DNA of 25,259 bases from UBA1672 sp046542355 (GCA_046542355.1 JBKHBN010000026.1:1-25259); one strand, 5' to 3'; positions 1 to 6,952 are shown, numbered from the stretch's first letter. Made by a program: numbers and translations. The notes: generated by a model from the sequence alone, not told the origin.

Positions 1-760
1 ATGATCCGCGCTCATCCTCGACAATTTCCATCATTTCACCCGGGCGAGCGCCTTCTTCCAAAAAGTAATCGAACAGGTCTTTGTTGTCTTCGGTTAGGGT
101 GATTTCTTTTTCGCTGCCATCTTTCATGCGCATGTGCAATTTGTAATGCCAGCGACAGCTATTGGCGCAGTTGCCCTGATTAGCCCCGCGCTCGGCCATA
201 AAATTAGACAGCATACACCGCCCCGAATAGGTCATGCACATCGCGCCGTGAACAAAGCTCTCAAGACGCACACCCGGGCATTTCTCGCGGATCTCCGCCA
301 ATTCCTTGAAAGTCACCTCACGCGCCAGCACCACCAGCTCCGCACCCGATTTATGCCAGAAATCTACCGTCGCCCAAGAGCACACATTGGCCTGCGTTGA
401 AATATGCAAGGGAAACTCGGGCGCATGCTCTTTGACATAGGCAAACACCCCCGGATCAGCGATAATCACACCATCAGGAACGCAGGCACGCAATGTCTCG
501 ATATAATCATCCAGCTTGGGCACATCCTTGTTGTGCATAAATAAATTAAGCGTCAGATAAACCCGCACGCCATGTGCGCGGGCAAAAGCGATGCCCTCTT
601 TGACATCCTCCAGCGTCATTTTGGATTTGGTACGAAGCGACATATCCGGCGTGCCCAGATAAACCGCATCAGCGCCGTACAAAACCGCTACCTTCAGCCG
701 CTCCAAAGAGCCGGCAGGCATAAGAAGTTCTGATTTGTGCGCGCGGTCTGTCTTGCTCAT
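1..760 (-). CDS. Peptidase U32 family protein (YegQ/TrhP/RlhA-like), 5' part only
   Basis: I translated the minus strand from the ATG at 760; the frame stays open for 253 codons to the window edge, so the C-terminus is missing. The U32 signature is complete at residues 167-185 (ESFVHGAMCMTYSGRCMLS), matching the PROSITE pattern with Cys175 and Cys182. Two further cysteines follow at 198 and 202 (GNCANSCRW), as in iron-sulfur U32 proteins. The N-terminus has PAGSLERLK and YGADAVYLG, typical of the TIM-barrel start. Characterised bacterial U32 proteins (TrhP, RlhA, UbiU/V) act in tRNA or rRNA hydroxylation or O2-independent ubiquinone synthesis rather than as proteases; the visible part looks most like the YegQ/TrhP branch, but without the C-terminus the subfamily is uncertain. 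The start is supported by AAGGGAG three bases upstream. No partner gene is visible. Confidence 0.88.
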   Translation of the reverse strand, partial: MSKTDRAHKSELLMPAGSLERLKVAVLYGADAVYLGTPDMSLRTKSKMTLEDVKEGIAFARAHGVRVYLTLNLFMHNKDVPKLDDYIETLRACVPDGVIIADPGVFAYVKEHAPEFPLHISTQANVCSWATVDFWHKSGAELVVLAREVTFKELAEIREKCPGVRLESFVHGAMCMTYSGRCMLSNFMAERGANQGNCANSCRWHYKLHMRMKDGSEKEITLTEDNKDLFDYFLEEGARPGEMMEIVEDERGS

Positions 761-821
761 AAGCTCCCTTTTAACGCAAGGGGCGCATGAAAAGCAAAGC
801 TTTTATAACGATAGCTGTGTG

Positions 822-1196
822 TTAATAGCGCAAAGAGAGCGACGGGAAAGCCGCAGGTCGTAGAGGTTCAGGCGCAGGCTGCTCGGTCATATCAGCATAT
901 CGATGGAGAATCTCTCTAAGCACATGATCAGCCCCTTGCATGCTTTCTGCGGTTCTTCCAATGCCAGCCAATTGTATCAAGTCACCAAACGCCGCCATAG
1001 AATCAGGCGCCTGCTCGCCATCGACAATGCGCCCGAGTAATTCCTGCGCACCGCGCACCAGCCGTGGATCACAATCGGGATCAAGCCCCAGACTCTCAAC
1101 AAAAGCACGCGCTCGTTCTGAGGGAGAGGTTTCAACAGAATTTCCACCACATGAACCAGCATTAAAAAAGAGGGTTAAACCAGCCGCTTTTGTCAC
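822..1196 (-). CDS. Small hypothetical protein (124 aa)
   Basis: I do not recognise this protein. It begins with GTG at 1196, preceded by a weak purine-rich GGCGGGA about 10 bases upstream. The N-terminus (LTLFFNAGSCGG) is weakly hydrophobic with a cysteine near residue 16; this could be a degenerate lipoprotein signal, but the position three before the Cys is Ala rather than Leu, so I do not call it a lipoprotein. The middle (residues 25-105) reads as soluble helical protein with normal composition, and the tail is Pro-rich. An ATG at 1215 in another frame gives only 17 codons before a stop, so a frameshift at the 5' end is possible. A plus-strand ORF overlaps it; the minus-strand reading is preferred because all large neighbours are on that strand. 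Confidence 0.45.
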   Translation of the reverse strand: MTKAAGLTLFFNAGSCGGNSVETSPSERARAFVESLGLDPDCDPRLVRGAQELLGRIVDGEQAPDSMAAFGDLIQLAGIGRTAESMQGADHVLREILHRYADMTEQPAPEPLRPAAFPSLSLRY

Positions 1197-1213
1197 TATT
1201 AAATAATCCCGCC

Positions 1214-1243
1214 ATGTCTTGTTTTTTATGTCTTGTTTTTTAC
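1214..1243. repeat. Two tandem copies of a T-rich 15-mer
   Basis: The sequence atgtcttgtttttt(a) occurs twice back to back upstream of the 124-aa ORF. On the minus strand it is an A-rich stretch just before the proposed start. It may be simple slippage; no function is evident. Confidence 0.6.
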
Positions 1244-1331
1244 CTATGTCCCGATGTTTATAAGCAAAACTTACACATAACCGATAGAAAAGTCAAAATT
1301 CATGTATGAGAAGAACAAGTACGATATTATG

Positions 1332-2057
1332 TTATCCAAAAAGACTGTCAATATCGTCCTGAGATTGAGCTTTTTTCTCGGAGCTGCCATCTTTCGCAGG
1401 GAGTGAGGAAACATTACCGCCGCTCGCCTTTTGACTTTCTGCCTCAAACATATCATCAATCTCACTTTGATCGGAGGCCTCACGAATCGTTTGCCCCACA
1501 ATATCGCGCTCGGTCTGAACCTCAATACCAAGTTTTTTAAACGTGGAGCTTAACCGCTCCTCAATAGATTGCAGATTGTTCAAAGTATTGCGAATGCGCT
1601 GCCCGGTCAGGTCTTGGAACGTGCAGGCCATAAGAATTTCCTGAACGTCATTTTTGATCTTATCGCGTATTTCTTTGCGCGTTCCGGCGTCTTCCCAGTT
1701 TGTTTCATCACTGACATATTCGGCAATGCGATCTGCCGCATCTAAAATATTATTGGCCGCATGTTCTGTATCCTCAATCACCGCCTCAAGCTCAATGCCG
1801 GTATTGGCAGAGGTTCCACCTCCCCCGCCGCTATATCCAATAGCGCTAAGTATCTCCAGAATTTCGGCAAAGCGCTTGGTGATCCCGTCTTCGGCCATAT
1901 CAAATTGTTGGGAGGTTGCATGAATCTCTGTTGAAATCTCGTCAAAACGCCGCGCTATAAAAAGCTCAAGAGTTTGAAGTTGCTGATTTACTGTATCGAC
2001 AGTCTTGTAAATCTCTTCTTGTTCCGTTGTTAACTGACTATTTTGATCAAGTATCAT
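1332..2057 (-). CDS. cheZ: Protein phosphatase CheZ
   Basis: CheZ dephosphorylates CheY-P to end the chemotactic signal. The catalytic motif is present: ACTFQDLTGQRI at residues 144-155, with Asp149 and Gln153 matching E. coli Asp143 and Gln147, the glutamine that positions the attacking water. Two long helical stretches (about 10-72 and 88-180) fit the four-helix-bundle dimer, joined here by a GGGGG linker at 77-81. The extreme C-terminus, SQDDIDSLFG, is the expected CheY-docking helix, and a similar acidic motif (SEIDDMF) occurs near residue 200. At 241 aa it is close to the usual 210-240. It starts with ATG at 2057 without a strong ribosome site. It is separated from the che cluster by about 16 kb and lies downstream of the DUF3137-like gene on the same strand. 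Confidence 0.93.
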   Translation of the reverse strand: MILDQNSQLTTEQEEIYKTVDTVNQQLQTLELFIARRFDEISTEIHATSQQFDMAEDGITKRFAEILEILSAIGYSGGGGGTSANTGIELEAVIEDTEHAANNILDAADRIAEYVSDETNWEDAGTRKEIRDKIKNDVQEILMACTFQDLTGQRIRNTLNNLQSIEERLSSTFKKLGIEVQTERDIVGQTIREASDQSEIDDMFEAESQKASGGNVSSLPAKDGSSEKKAQSQDDIDSLFG

Positions 2058-2290
2058 AACCGTTCATGCCTTTTCTTAAACTGGAATTACAACAACCTCG
2101 TGATGCCTTCGCGCAAACAAACGATACAAAGCAAAAGAATGCACACAATGCAGGCAAAAGAGATTAAACCATAAAAGTCCTAACAAATTACTACACAAAA
2201 GCATATATGAACAGAGCCTTGGCATGACAATCCAGAGTCAATTCATTCAATGATATGGGAGGTTGCGGAGATAAAGAAGTACAAAAGACA

Positions 2291-3310
2291 TTATTGTTTT
2301 TGATACAAATCGAAGACATCAACAACTTCGAGGAGCTGTTCAATTTCCTTTTTAACGCGCAAGGCCTGGTCGCGAGTGGTAACAGGCACAAACAGATCGG
2401 AGGCCTCGAACATGTCCTGATCGTGAGGAATCATCATAAAGATGAAGCGCTTTTTAAACAGCACGGCAGTCAGGGGAGAGTTATTGAAAACATCGCCAAC
2501 CTCGGCCAGTTCTTTAAGAAGACGCTCATCAACAACGCCGCGAATCTTCTCTGGCTCAGTGGAATAAATCGAAAATCTGTCCCAGTCAGGGTCAGATACC
2601 TGAATATCAACCGGGCTTAAGGTCTTCCATCGTGTATTGGCATAAGCCTTTTCCATTTCCTTATTGGCGGTAATAATCGTGTGACCCTCAAAAACATCTT
2701 CAGGAGCCTCAAGCATAACAAAGATACCATCAAATACCGGGCCATCCTTTTTTGCTCTGGAGTATAAGCGCGCCTCCGAAAATATAACCTTGGCGTCCTT
2801 GTAGCGCCCCATGAAACAGTCCTCTGCTTCATAGCGCTCATGCGCAGGCACAACGGCGAGCCGCTCAATTTTCTTGGAACTGATTCCGCGTGAGGGATAA
2901 TAGCTCAGACCATTAAGCGCCTTGGCCAGCTTGGGCATAAAGACAGCCTTGTGTGCTTCTTTATACTGTTCAATTGGCCGCGCTGCCCAGATCTGCAAAA
3001 CGATGCAAGGGATAAAAGACAAAAACAAAAAGGCGACAGCCTCAAAAAGGCGGCCTTCCATCATAAACAGCCAGCCAAAGGCAGCAACGCCGATCAATAT
3101 AATCAGAATGCTCAGATTTATGGCAACCCACCCGCGCATGCGGTGCTTGCGCATATATCCCAAACGTAAATCTTCTGATTCTTTGATGAGGCCAGTCAGC
3201 TCCTTGGTAAAGCGGTCTTCATCAACGCGGTCAACCTCGTTCATACGCGCAAGGTCTTCTTGCTGTTGTCTTTTTTTTCTTATAAATTCTCTTTGTCCGC
3301 GCACGCTCAT
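2291..3310 (-). CDS. Two-TM membrane protein, DUF3137-like
   Basis: A 339-aa protein. It has a charged N-terminal cytoplasmic stretch (residues 1-60, rich in Arg, Lys and Glu), then two hydrophobic helices close together at about 62-84 and 88-108 (the second includes AVAFLFLSFIPCIVLQIW), then a large soluble domain of about 220 residues. The order and the strands around GRYKDAKVIFSEARLYSR and GPVFDGIFVMLEAP resemble the DUF3137 family, whose role is unknown. I assign the family by pattern memory, not by a search. The start is supported by AGGAT eight bases before the ATG. It lies upstream of cheZ with 233 bases between them, so cotranscription is possible but not shown. Confidence 0.8.
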   Translation of the reverse strand: MSVRGQREFIRKKRQQQEDLARMNEVDRVDEDRFTKELTGLIKESEDLRLGYMRKHRMRGWVAINLSILIILIGVAAFGWLFMMEGRLFEAVAFLFLSFIPCIVLQIWAARPIEQYKEAHKAVFMPKLAKALNGLSYYPSRGISSKKIERLAVVPAHERYEAEDCFMGRYKDAKVIFSEARLYSRAKKDGPVFDGIFVMLEAPEDVFEGHTIITANKEMEKAYANTRWKTLSPVDIQVSDPDWDRFSIYSTEPEKIRGVVDERLLKELAEVGDVFNNSPLTAVLFKKRFIFMMIPHDQDMFEASDLFVPVTTRDQALRVKKEIEQLLEVVDVFDLYQKQ

Positions 3311-3400
3311 AACACCATCCTAAACACCATACAAAATCAACGCAAGCTCTCAGATCAACTCAATCACAAAATTCATGAGGACAGAGCAGGACAGGGCAGG

Positions 3401-3449
3401 GATAAGTGAAAAGATCGCTAAGTGAAAAGGCCGCTAAGTGCAAAAGGCC
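3401..3449. repeat. Three direct repeats of 16-17 bp
   Basis: The core CGCTAAGTGAAAAGGC occurs three times with small changes: GGATAAGTGAAAAGAT, CGCTAAGTGAAAAGGC, CGCTAAGTGCAAAAGGC. The spacing of 16-17 bases is not far from one and a half helix turns. It lies upstream of the DUF3137-like gene. It could be a regulator site array or slippage. Confidence 0.7.
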
Positions 3450-3611
3450 ACAAAAACCCCTTTTTTGGCTGCGGTGCACTAAACTTTTTTTTAAGTTTTC
3501 TTTTATTCCAATCAATGGGTTAGAGGAAATAATGACAAAAAGTGCTAAAAATATAGCAAAAAGCACAAAAAGACTGTTGATTTATTGAAAAACATGGCAT
3601 ACAAATCAACC

Positions 3612-3659
3612 ACTCCGGTCGTCTCTCCCCCACATACACTCCCTCCAGATGACCGGAGT
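3612..3659. repeat. Inverted repeat, 13-bp arms, possible terminator
   Basis: The left arm ACTCCGGTCGTCT (3612-3624) pairs with the right arm AGATGACCGGAGT (3647-3659) at 12 of 13 positions, the other being a G-T pair, around a 22-base pyrimidine-rich loop. On the plus strand it is followed by TTTCCTTATT, a weak U tract. On the minus strand, the direction of the upstream lipoprotein gene, there is no U tract. Confidence 0.65.
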
Positions 3660-3681
3660 TTCCTTATTCTATCCACAAGCT

Positions 3682-3903
3682 TTAATTGTCGGTTTGATGA
3701 AGCGGCGATGCATCGCTCATATGATCCACAGAACTATCAAGCGCGCTATGGCTTGAATCTTGATAAGTGGCTGCGCTTGCAACTGTTCGAACAGCTCTGA
3801 TCGGCAGCACGGTAATCTCTCCAAGCACAGTCCCCACAGCGCCGCATCCGCTCAAACAGCCAAGCGCAGCAATCATACAAAAGAATCGAAGGTAAAAGAT
3901 CAT
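3682..3903 (-). CDS. Small lipoprotein (73 aa)
   Basis: The N-terminus is a lipoprotein signal: a short positive region (Arg6), a hydrophobic core, and the lipobox LSGC with Cys20 as the expected lipidated residue. The mature part is about 54 aa: a Gly/Val-rich stretch (GAVGTVLGEITVLPIRAVRTVASAAT), then a Ser/Asp-rich tail. It should be anchored in the outer or inner membrane facing the periplasm. The function is unknown; small entericidin-like or stress-type lipoproteins have a similar shape, but I see no specific match. The ATG at 3903 has AGGT almost touching it, so the ribosome site is poor. It stands alone between the Abi-family gene and an intergenic region. Confidence 0.72.
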   Translation of the reverse strand: MIFYLRFFCMIAALGCLSGCGAVGTVLGEITVLPIRAVRTVASAATYQDSSHSALDSSVDHMSDASPLHQTDN

Positions 3904-4039
3904 ACCTAAACGCTAGCAAAAACTTTTCTGCAAATCCAGAGCCTTGTTCGAATAAAAAAGGAAAGGCTTGAGCCGAAGGTATAGCTTGCAGCATGGAACG
4001 AGGATAGATGATGTTACTCGCAAGGAAAGGGCGCTGTCT

Positions 4040-4681
4040 TTAGGACGGTTTTTCTTCTGAAAGAACATCACAGACAACATGGCAGCTATTTGTCCATTTG
4101 GCTGTATCAGGACAAATCCACGAAATCGCAGTCAGAATACTTTGATAGTCTTTCTCAAGATGCCGGTTGAATATCGGTTCGTGGTGCGCAATGCGGTTAC
4201 GTAATATACGCAGGTGATGGAGTCTTTTGTTGATCTCGGATCGTTTTTCTTGGGCATGTGGAAGGGCTTTGTGCAAAACGGGTTCCCATAAGGTCTGGTG
4301 ATAACGTTTGCTCAAAAGCGAGACCCAGAAACCAAAAGACAATTCGGCAACCATATGCGGGGGATCAATAATACCATGAGAGCGTTGTACAGAATCTTGT
4401 GCTTTTTGTATTTGACGTCTGCCCGCAGGAATCAAAGTTATGTTCTCATACCAAGAGTCAGTATTGAACAGGGCAGTGAGCTGATAATGCAGGGCATTTC
4501 TGAGCGTAATTTCCAGACATTGCAGCGGCGCATAAAAAGCAGCACTCGCCTTTGTGTTCCACAAATAAAGTTTAAGCGCATTTGCTTTATTTTGGCGTGT
4601 TGCCTGTAGATATGTATGTAAACGCTCGCGTGAAAGAGATTTCTCCAAGTTATCAATGATTATAGGCGTGTAGGTAAACAT
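4040..4681 (-). CDS. Abi family HEPN protein (AbiD/AbiF-like)
   Basis: A 213-aa, all-helical protein with the familiar order of the Abi_2 (AbiD/F) family: an N-terminal IIDNLEKSLSRERLHTYL, a middle YAPLQCLEITLRNALHYQL, then AELSFGFWVSLLSKRYHQTLW, and near the end LRNRIAHHEPIFNR. The RNRIAH segment (about residues 161-166) is the HEPN RNxxxH motif expected at a ribonuclease active site. Known members give abortive infection against phage, or act as toxins; a phage-defence RNase is the likely role here. I chose the ATG at 4681; an in-frame TTG at 4717 would add 12 residues, and neither has a clear ribosome site. No antitoxin gene is adjacent, but a possible small RNA lies just upstream at about 4764-4816. 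Confidence 0.82.
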   Translation of the reverse strand: MFTYTPIIIDNLEKSLSRERLHTYLQATRQNKANALKLYLWNTKASAAFYAPLQCLEITLRNALHYQLTALFNTDSWYENITLIPAGRRQIQKAQDSVQRSHGIIDPPHMVAELSFGFWVSLLSKRYHQTLWEPVLHKALPHAQEKRSEINKRLHHLRILRNRIAHHEPIFNRHLEKDYQSILTAISWICPDTAKWTNSCHVVCDVLSEEKPS

Positions 4682-4729
4682 GTATGTGCTTGGCAATAGA
4701 TTTAATGGTGTACTCAATAGTGTTTTTAT

Positions 4730-4757
4730 TTGTTATTAAGCAAATTGCTGCTATAAT
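4730..4757 (+). promoter_or_regulatory. Candidate plus-strand promoter
   Basis: TTGTTA (4730-4735) and a perfect TATAAT (4752-4757) are 16 bases apart. No plus-strand protein gene follows; instead a hairpin with a T run begins about 10 bases downstream. Confidence 0.5.
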
Positions 4758-4763
4758 ATACTG

Positions 4764-4816
4764 GTAAGACCCCGGATGTCCCTGCTTTTAGCATACTACC
4801 GGGGTCAAGCTTTTTT
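4764..4816 (+). ncRNA. Candidate small RNA or attenuator ending in an intrinsic terminator
   Basis: GACCCCGG (4768-4775) pairs perfectly with CCGGGGTC (4799-4806); ATGT and GCAT inside can extend the stem with one wobble. AAGC and then six T residues follow (4811-4816), which suits termination on the plus strand; the minus strand has no T run. With the promoter just upstream this would give an RNA of about 50 nt. Its position between the lepA 3' end and the Abi-family 5' end makes it either an orphan sRNA or an antisense partner for the Abi leader. Confidence 0.4.
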
Positions 4817-4859
4817 ATAGAGTGTTTTCAGGTTTAAGTCTAGCGCCAAGGTTGAGTGA

Positions 4860-6668
4860 TCACTCATCGCCCATCTTCAGTGCAGCAATAAACGCGCTTT
4901 GAGGGATCTCCACATTGCCGTATTGCCGCATCTTGGCTTTCCCTTTTTTCTGCTTTTCCAGCAGTTTCTTCTTCCTTGAAACGTCACCGCCATAACATTT
5001 GGCCGTCACATCCTTGCGCAAAGCCGAGACATTTTCCCGCGCGATAATCTTGCCGCCAATCGCCGCCTGTATAGCGATCTTGAACATCTGGCGCGGGATC
5101 AGGGTTTTTAAGCGCTCACACATGCCGCGCCCACGATTTTCCGCATTGGCGCGGTGTACAATCATCGCCAGCGCATCCACCGGCTCGTCATTAACGCGGA
5201 TATCCAGCTTCACCAGATCATTCTCGCCATAGCCATCAAGCTCGTAATCAAAGCTGGCATAGCCCTTGGACAGGCTCTTCAGCCGGTCATAAAAATCAAA
5301 CACCACCTCATTGAGCGGCAACCGGTAAACCAGCATCGCCCGCCCGCCAACATAGGTTAAATCCTGCTGCACGCCCCGCCGATCCTGACAAAGCTGCAAT
5401 AAGCTGCCCAGATACTCATCTGGCACAAGAATGGTCGCCTTGATCCACGGTTCCTCAATGCTTTTGATCTTCACCACATCAGGCATATCCACCGGATTAT
5501 ACAGCTCTATTTGCGAGCCATCGGTCATATTGATCTTATAGACAACGCTGGGCGCAGTAGGGATCAGATCCAGATCAAACTCGCGCTCAAGGCGCTCTTG
5601 AATGATCTCCATGTGCAAAAGCCCCAAAAATCCGCAACGAAACCCAAGCCCCAGAGCCTGTGAGCTTTCCGGTTCATAATGCAAAGACGCATCATTTAAG
5701 CGGATCTTGCCCAAAGACTCGCGCAGCTTCTCAAACTCGCTGGCATCAGCCGGATAAAAGGAGCAAAACACCATCGGAATAGAGGGCTTAAAGCCCGGCA
5801 ATCGCGCCGCGCAAGGCTTTTTCTCATCGGTAATCGTATCACCGACATTGGTCTCGGAAATATCTTTAATAGAAGCCGTAATAAAGCCCATCTCACCGGG
5901 GTAGAGCGCAGGAAGTTCTACCTTTTTAGGCGTAAACATACCCACGCGGTCAATCTCGCGCGTTGCCCCGTTGCTCATGAATTTGATCTTCTGCCCTTTC
6001 CTGAGCGTGCCATCAACCACGCGCACCAGCACCACAACCCCAAGATATATATCATACCAGCTATCCACCAGCAGAGCCTTGGCTGGCTTGGTTGCATCAC
6101 CCTCAGGAGGAGGGGGCAGGCGCGTCACAATGGCTTCCAGCAATTCACCAATACCAGCGCCCGTCTTGCCCGAGGCCAAAACAGCATCATCCGCCGGCAG
6201 GCCGATCACATCTTCGATTTGCTCCCGCGCCCGCTCAGGATCAGCCGCAGGCAGGTCAATCTTGTTAATAACAGGGATAATCTCGTGATCATTCTCAAGC
6301 GCTTGATACACATTGGCCAGTGTTTGCGCCTCCACCCCTTGGGTTGAATCCACCACCAGCAACGATCCCTCACACGAGGCCAGAGAGCGCGACACCTCAT
6401 AGGAAAAATCAACATGTCCGGGCGTATCCATCAAGTTGAGCTGATACTCGATCCCGTCTTTCGCCGTATAGGCCAGACGCACCGTTTGCGCCTTGATCGT
6501 AATACCGCGCTCGCGCTCAATATCCATGGAATCGAGCACCTGTTCGCTCATCTCGCGCTCTTCCAGCCCGCCGCAGGTCTGGATCAGACGATCCGCCAAA
6601 GTGCTCTTGCCATGGTCAATATGGGCGATAATGGCGAAATTGCGGATATGTTCAAGCTTTTGTGTCAT
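4860..6668 (-). CDS. lepA: Elongation factor 4 (LepA), translational GTPase
   Basis: A ribosome-associated GTPase that affects translation initiation and elongation under stress. It is 602 aa, the usual length. The G motifs are intact: AHIDHGKS (15-22), ERGITIKAQT, DTPGHVDF, NKIDLP and SGKTGAG. Domain II follows, then the EF-G III/V-like domains (HMEIIQERLEREF, the LepA form), and the LepA-specific C-terminal domain with the basic stretch KKKLLEKQKKGKAKMRQYG and the conserved end IPQSAFIAALKMGD. The start ATG at 6668 overlaps the stop of an upstream 32-codon ORF (ATGA), and AAAAGAGG lies four bases before it. Its first 16 codons are also present in the 95-bp leader repeats, so translation may be coupled to the leader ORFs. 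The gene itself looks normal. Confidence 0.98.
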   Translation of the reverse strand: MTQKLEHIRNFAIIAHIDHGKSTLADRLIQTCGGLEEREMSEQVLDSMDIERERGITIKAQTVRLAYTAKDGIEYQLNLMDTPGHVDFSYEVSRSLASCEGSLLVVDSTQGVEAQTLANVYQALENDHEIIPVINKIDLPAADPERAREQIEDVIGLPADDAVLASGKTGAGIGELLEAIVTRLPPPPEGDATKPAKALLVDSWYDIYLGVVVLVRVVDGTLRKGQKIKFMSNGATREIDRVGMFTPKKVELPALYPGEMGFITASIKDISETNVGDTITDEKKPCAARLPGFKPSIPMVFCSFYPADASEFEKLRESLGKIRLNDASLHYEPESSQALGLGFRCGFLGLLHMEIIQERLEREFDLDLIPTAPSVVYKINMTDGSQIELYNPVDMPDVVKIKSIEEPWIKATILVPDEYLGSLLQLCQDRRGVQQDLTYVGGRAMLVYRLPLNEVVFDFYDRLKSLSKGYASFDYELDGYGENDLVKLDIRVNDEPVDALAMIVHRANAENRGRGMCERLKTLIPRQMFKIAIQAAIGGKIIARENVSALRKDVTAKCYGGDVSRKKKLLEKQKKGKAKMRQYGNVEIPQSAFIAALKMGDE

Positions 6669-6763
6669 TGGGCCTCTTTTATTTCGCCGAACAATGCCTG
6701 CGCATTGCTTCGGTCATGGGCGATAATGGCGAAATTGCGGATATGTTCAAGCTTTTGTGTCAT
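6665..6763 (-). other. Leader ORF 2, 32 codons, ATGA-overlapped with lepA
   Basis: Reads MTQKLEHIRNFAIIAH, identical to LepA residues 1-16, then 16 residues beginning DRSNAQALFGE and a TGA. The stop overlaps the lepA ATG by four bases. The ribosome site AAAAGAGG precedes its own start as well. It may be translated and coupled to lepA, or be a harmless result of the repeat. Confidence 0.4.
6687..6713 (-). promoter_or_regulatory. Leader hairpin in the repeat unit proximal to lepA
   Basis: On the minus strand CCGAAGCAATGC and GCATTGTTCGG pair over 11 bases with one bulged G, around a four-base loop. It sits about 20 bases before the lepA start, just upstream of the purine-rich ribosome site, so it could affect access of ribosomes. 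No T run follows, so it is not a terminator. Confidence 0.6.
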
Positions 6764-6858
6764 TGGGCCTCTTTTATTTCGCCGAACAATGCCTGCGCAT
6801 TGCTTCGGTCATGGGCGATAAGGGCATAATTTCGGATATGTTCAAGCTTTTGTGTCAT
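6760..6858 (-). other. Leader ORF 1, 32 codons, ATGA-overlapped with leader ORF 2
   Basis: The same design as leader ORF 2, with two changed residues in the LepA-like half (N-Y-A-L-I instead of N-F-A-I-I). Its ATG at 6858 has no clear ribosome site, only an AT-rich stretch. Its TGA overlaps the next start by four bases. Confidence 0.35.
6782..6808 (-). promoter_or_regulatory. Second copy of the leader hairpin
   Basis: An identical stem-loop 95 bases further upstream, within the other repeat unit, before the start of leader ORF 2. Confidence 0.6.
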
Positions 6859-6952
6859 GGATATATATTCTGTTGTAACTGCACGGAAGATAGGGGCTTT
6901 CGATAAAAACAGCAATCAAAAAATGATAGAAGCACACACAGGGCTTTTGGTT

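Larger units (their letters stand above)
3311..3681. other. Intergenic region with short repeats and a hairpin, no convincing gene
   Basis: No believable gene lies in these 371 bases. The region holds three 16-17 bp direct repeats (3401-3449) and a long-armed inverted repeat (3612-3659). An 18-codon plus-strand ORF at 3532-3588 has a good GAGGAAATA leader but a low-complexity Lys/Ser product, so I do not call it. Confidence 0.55.
6621..6858 (-). repeat. 95-bp tandem repeat, 2.5 copies, spanning the lepA start
   Basis: Bases 6621-6715 and 6716-6810 are identical. Bases 6811-6858 repeat the first 48 bases with four differences. On the minus strand each unit carries the first 16 codons of lepA, a short unrelated stretch, a hairpin and a purine-rich ribosome site. 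The exact identity of two units argues for recent slippage or conversion, while the changed outer copy is older. Confidence 0.97.

Noticed and set aside
940..1206. 88-codon plus-strand ORF opposite the 124-aa gene
   Set aside because: Ser/Arg/Pro-rich composition typical of an antisense reading, no ribosome site, and it lies entirely over a better minus-strand frame.
3532..3588. 18-codon plus-strand ORF with a good GAGGAAATA leader
   Set aside because: Very short, low-complexity Lys/Ser/Ala product, no partner gene. The leader may be chance in an AT-rich stretch.
4768..4806. Hairpin as the terminator of lepA
   Set aside because: On the minus strand no T run follows the stem; the T run is on the plus-strand side only.
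6414..6821. 135-codon plus-strand ORF with an internal repeated protein segment
   Set aside because: It is antisense to the lepA start and its repeat is only the 95-bp DNA repeat read on the other strand.
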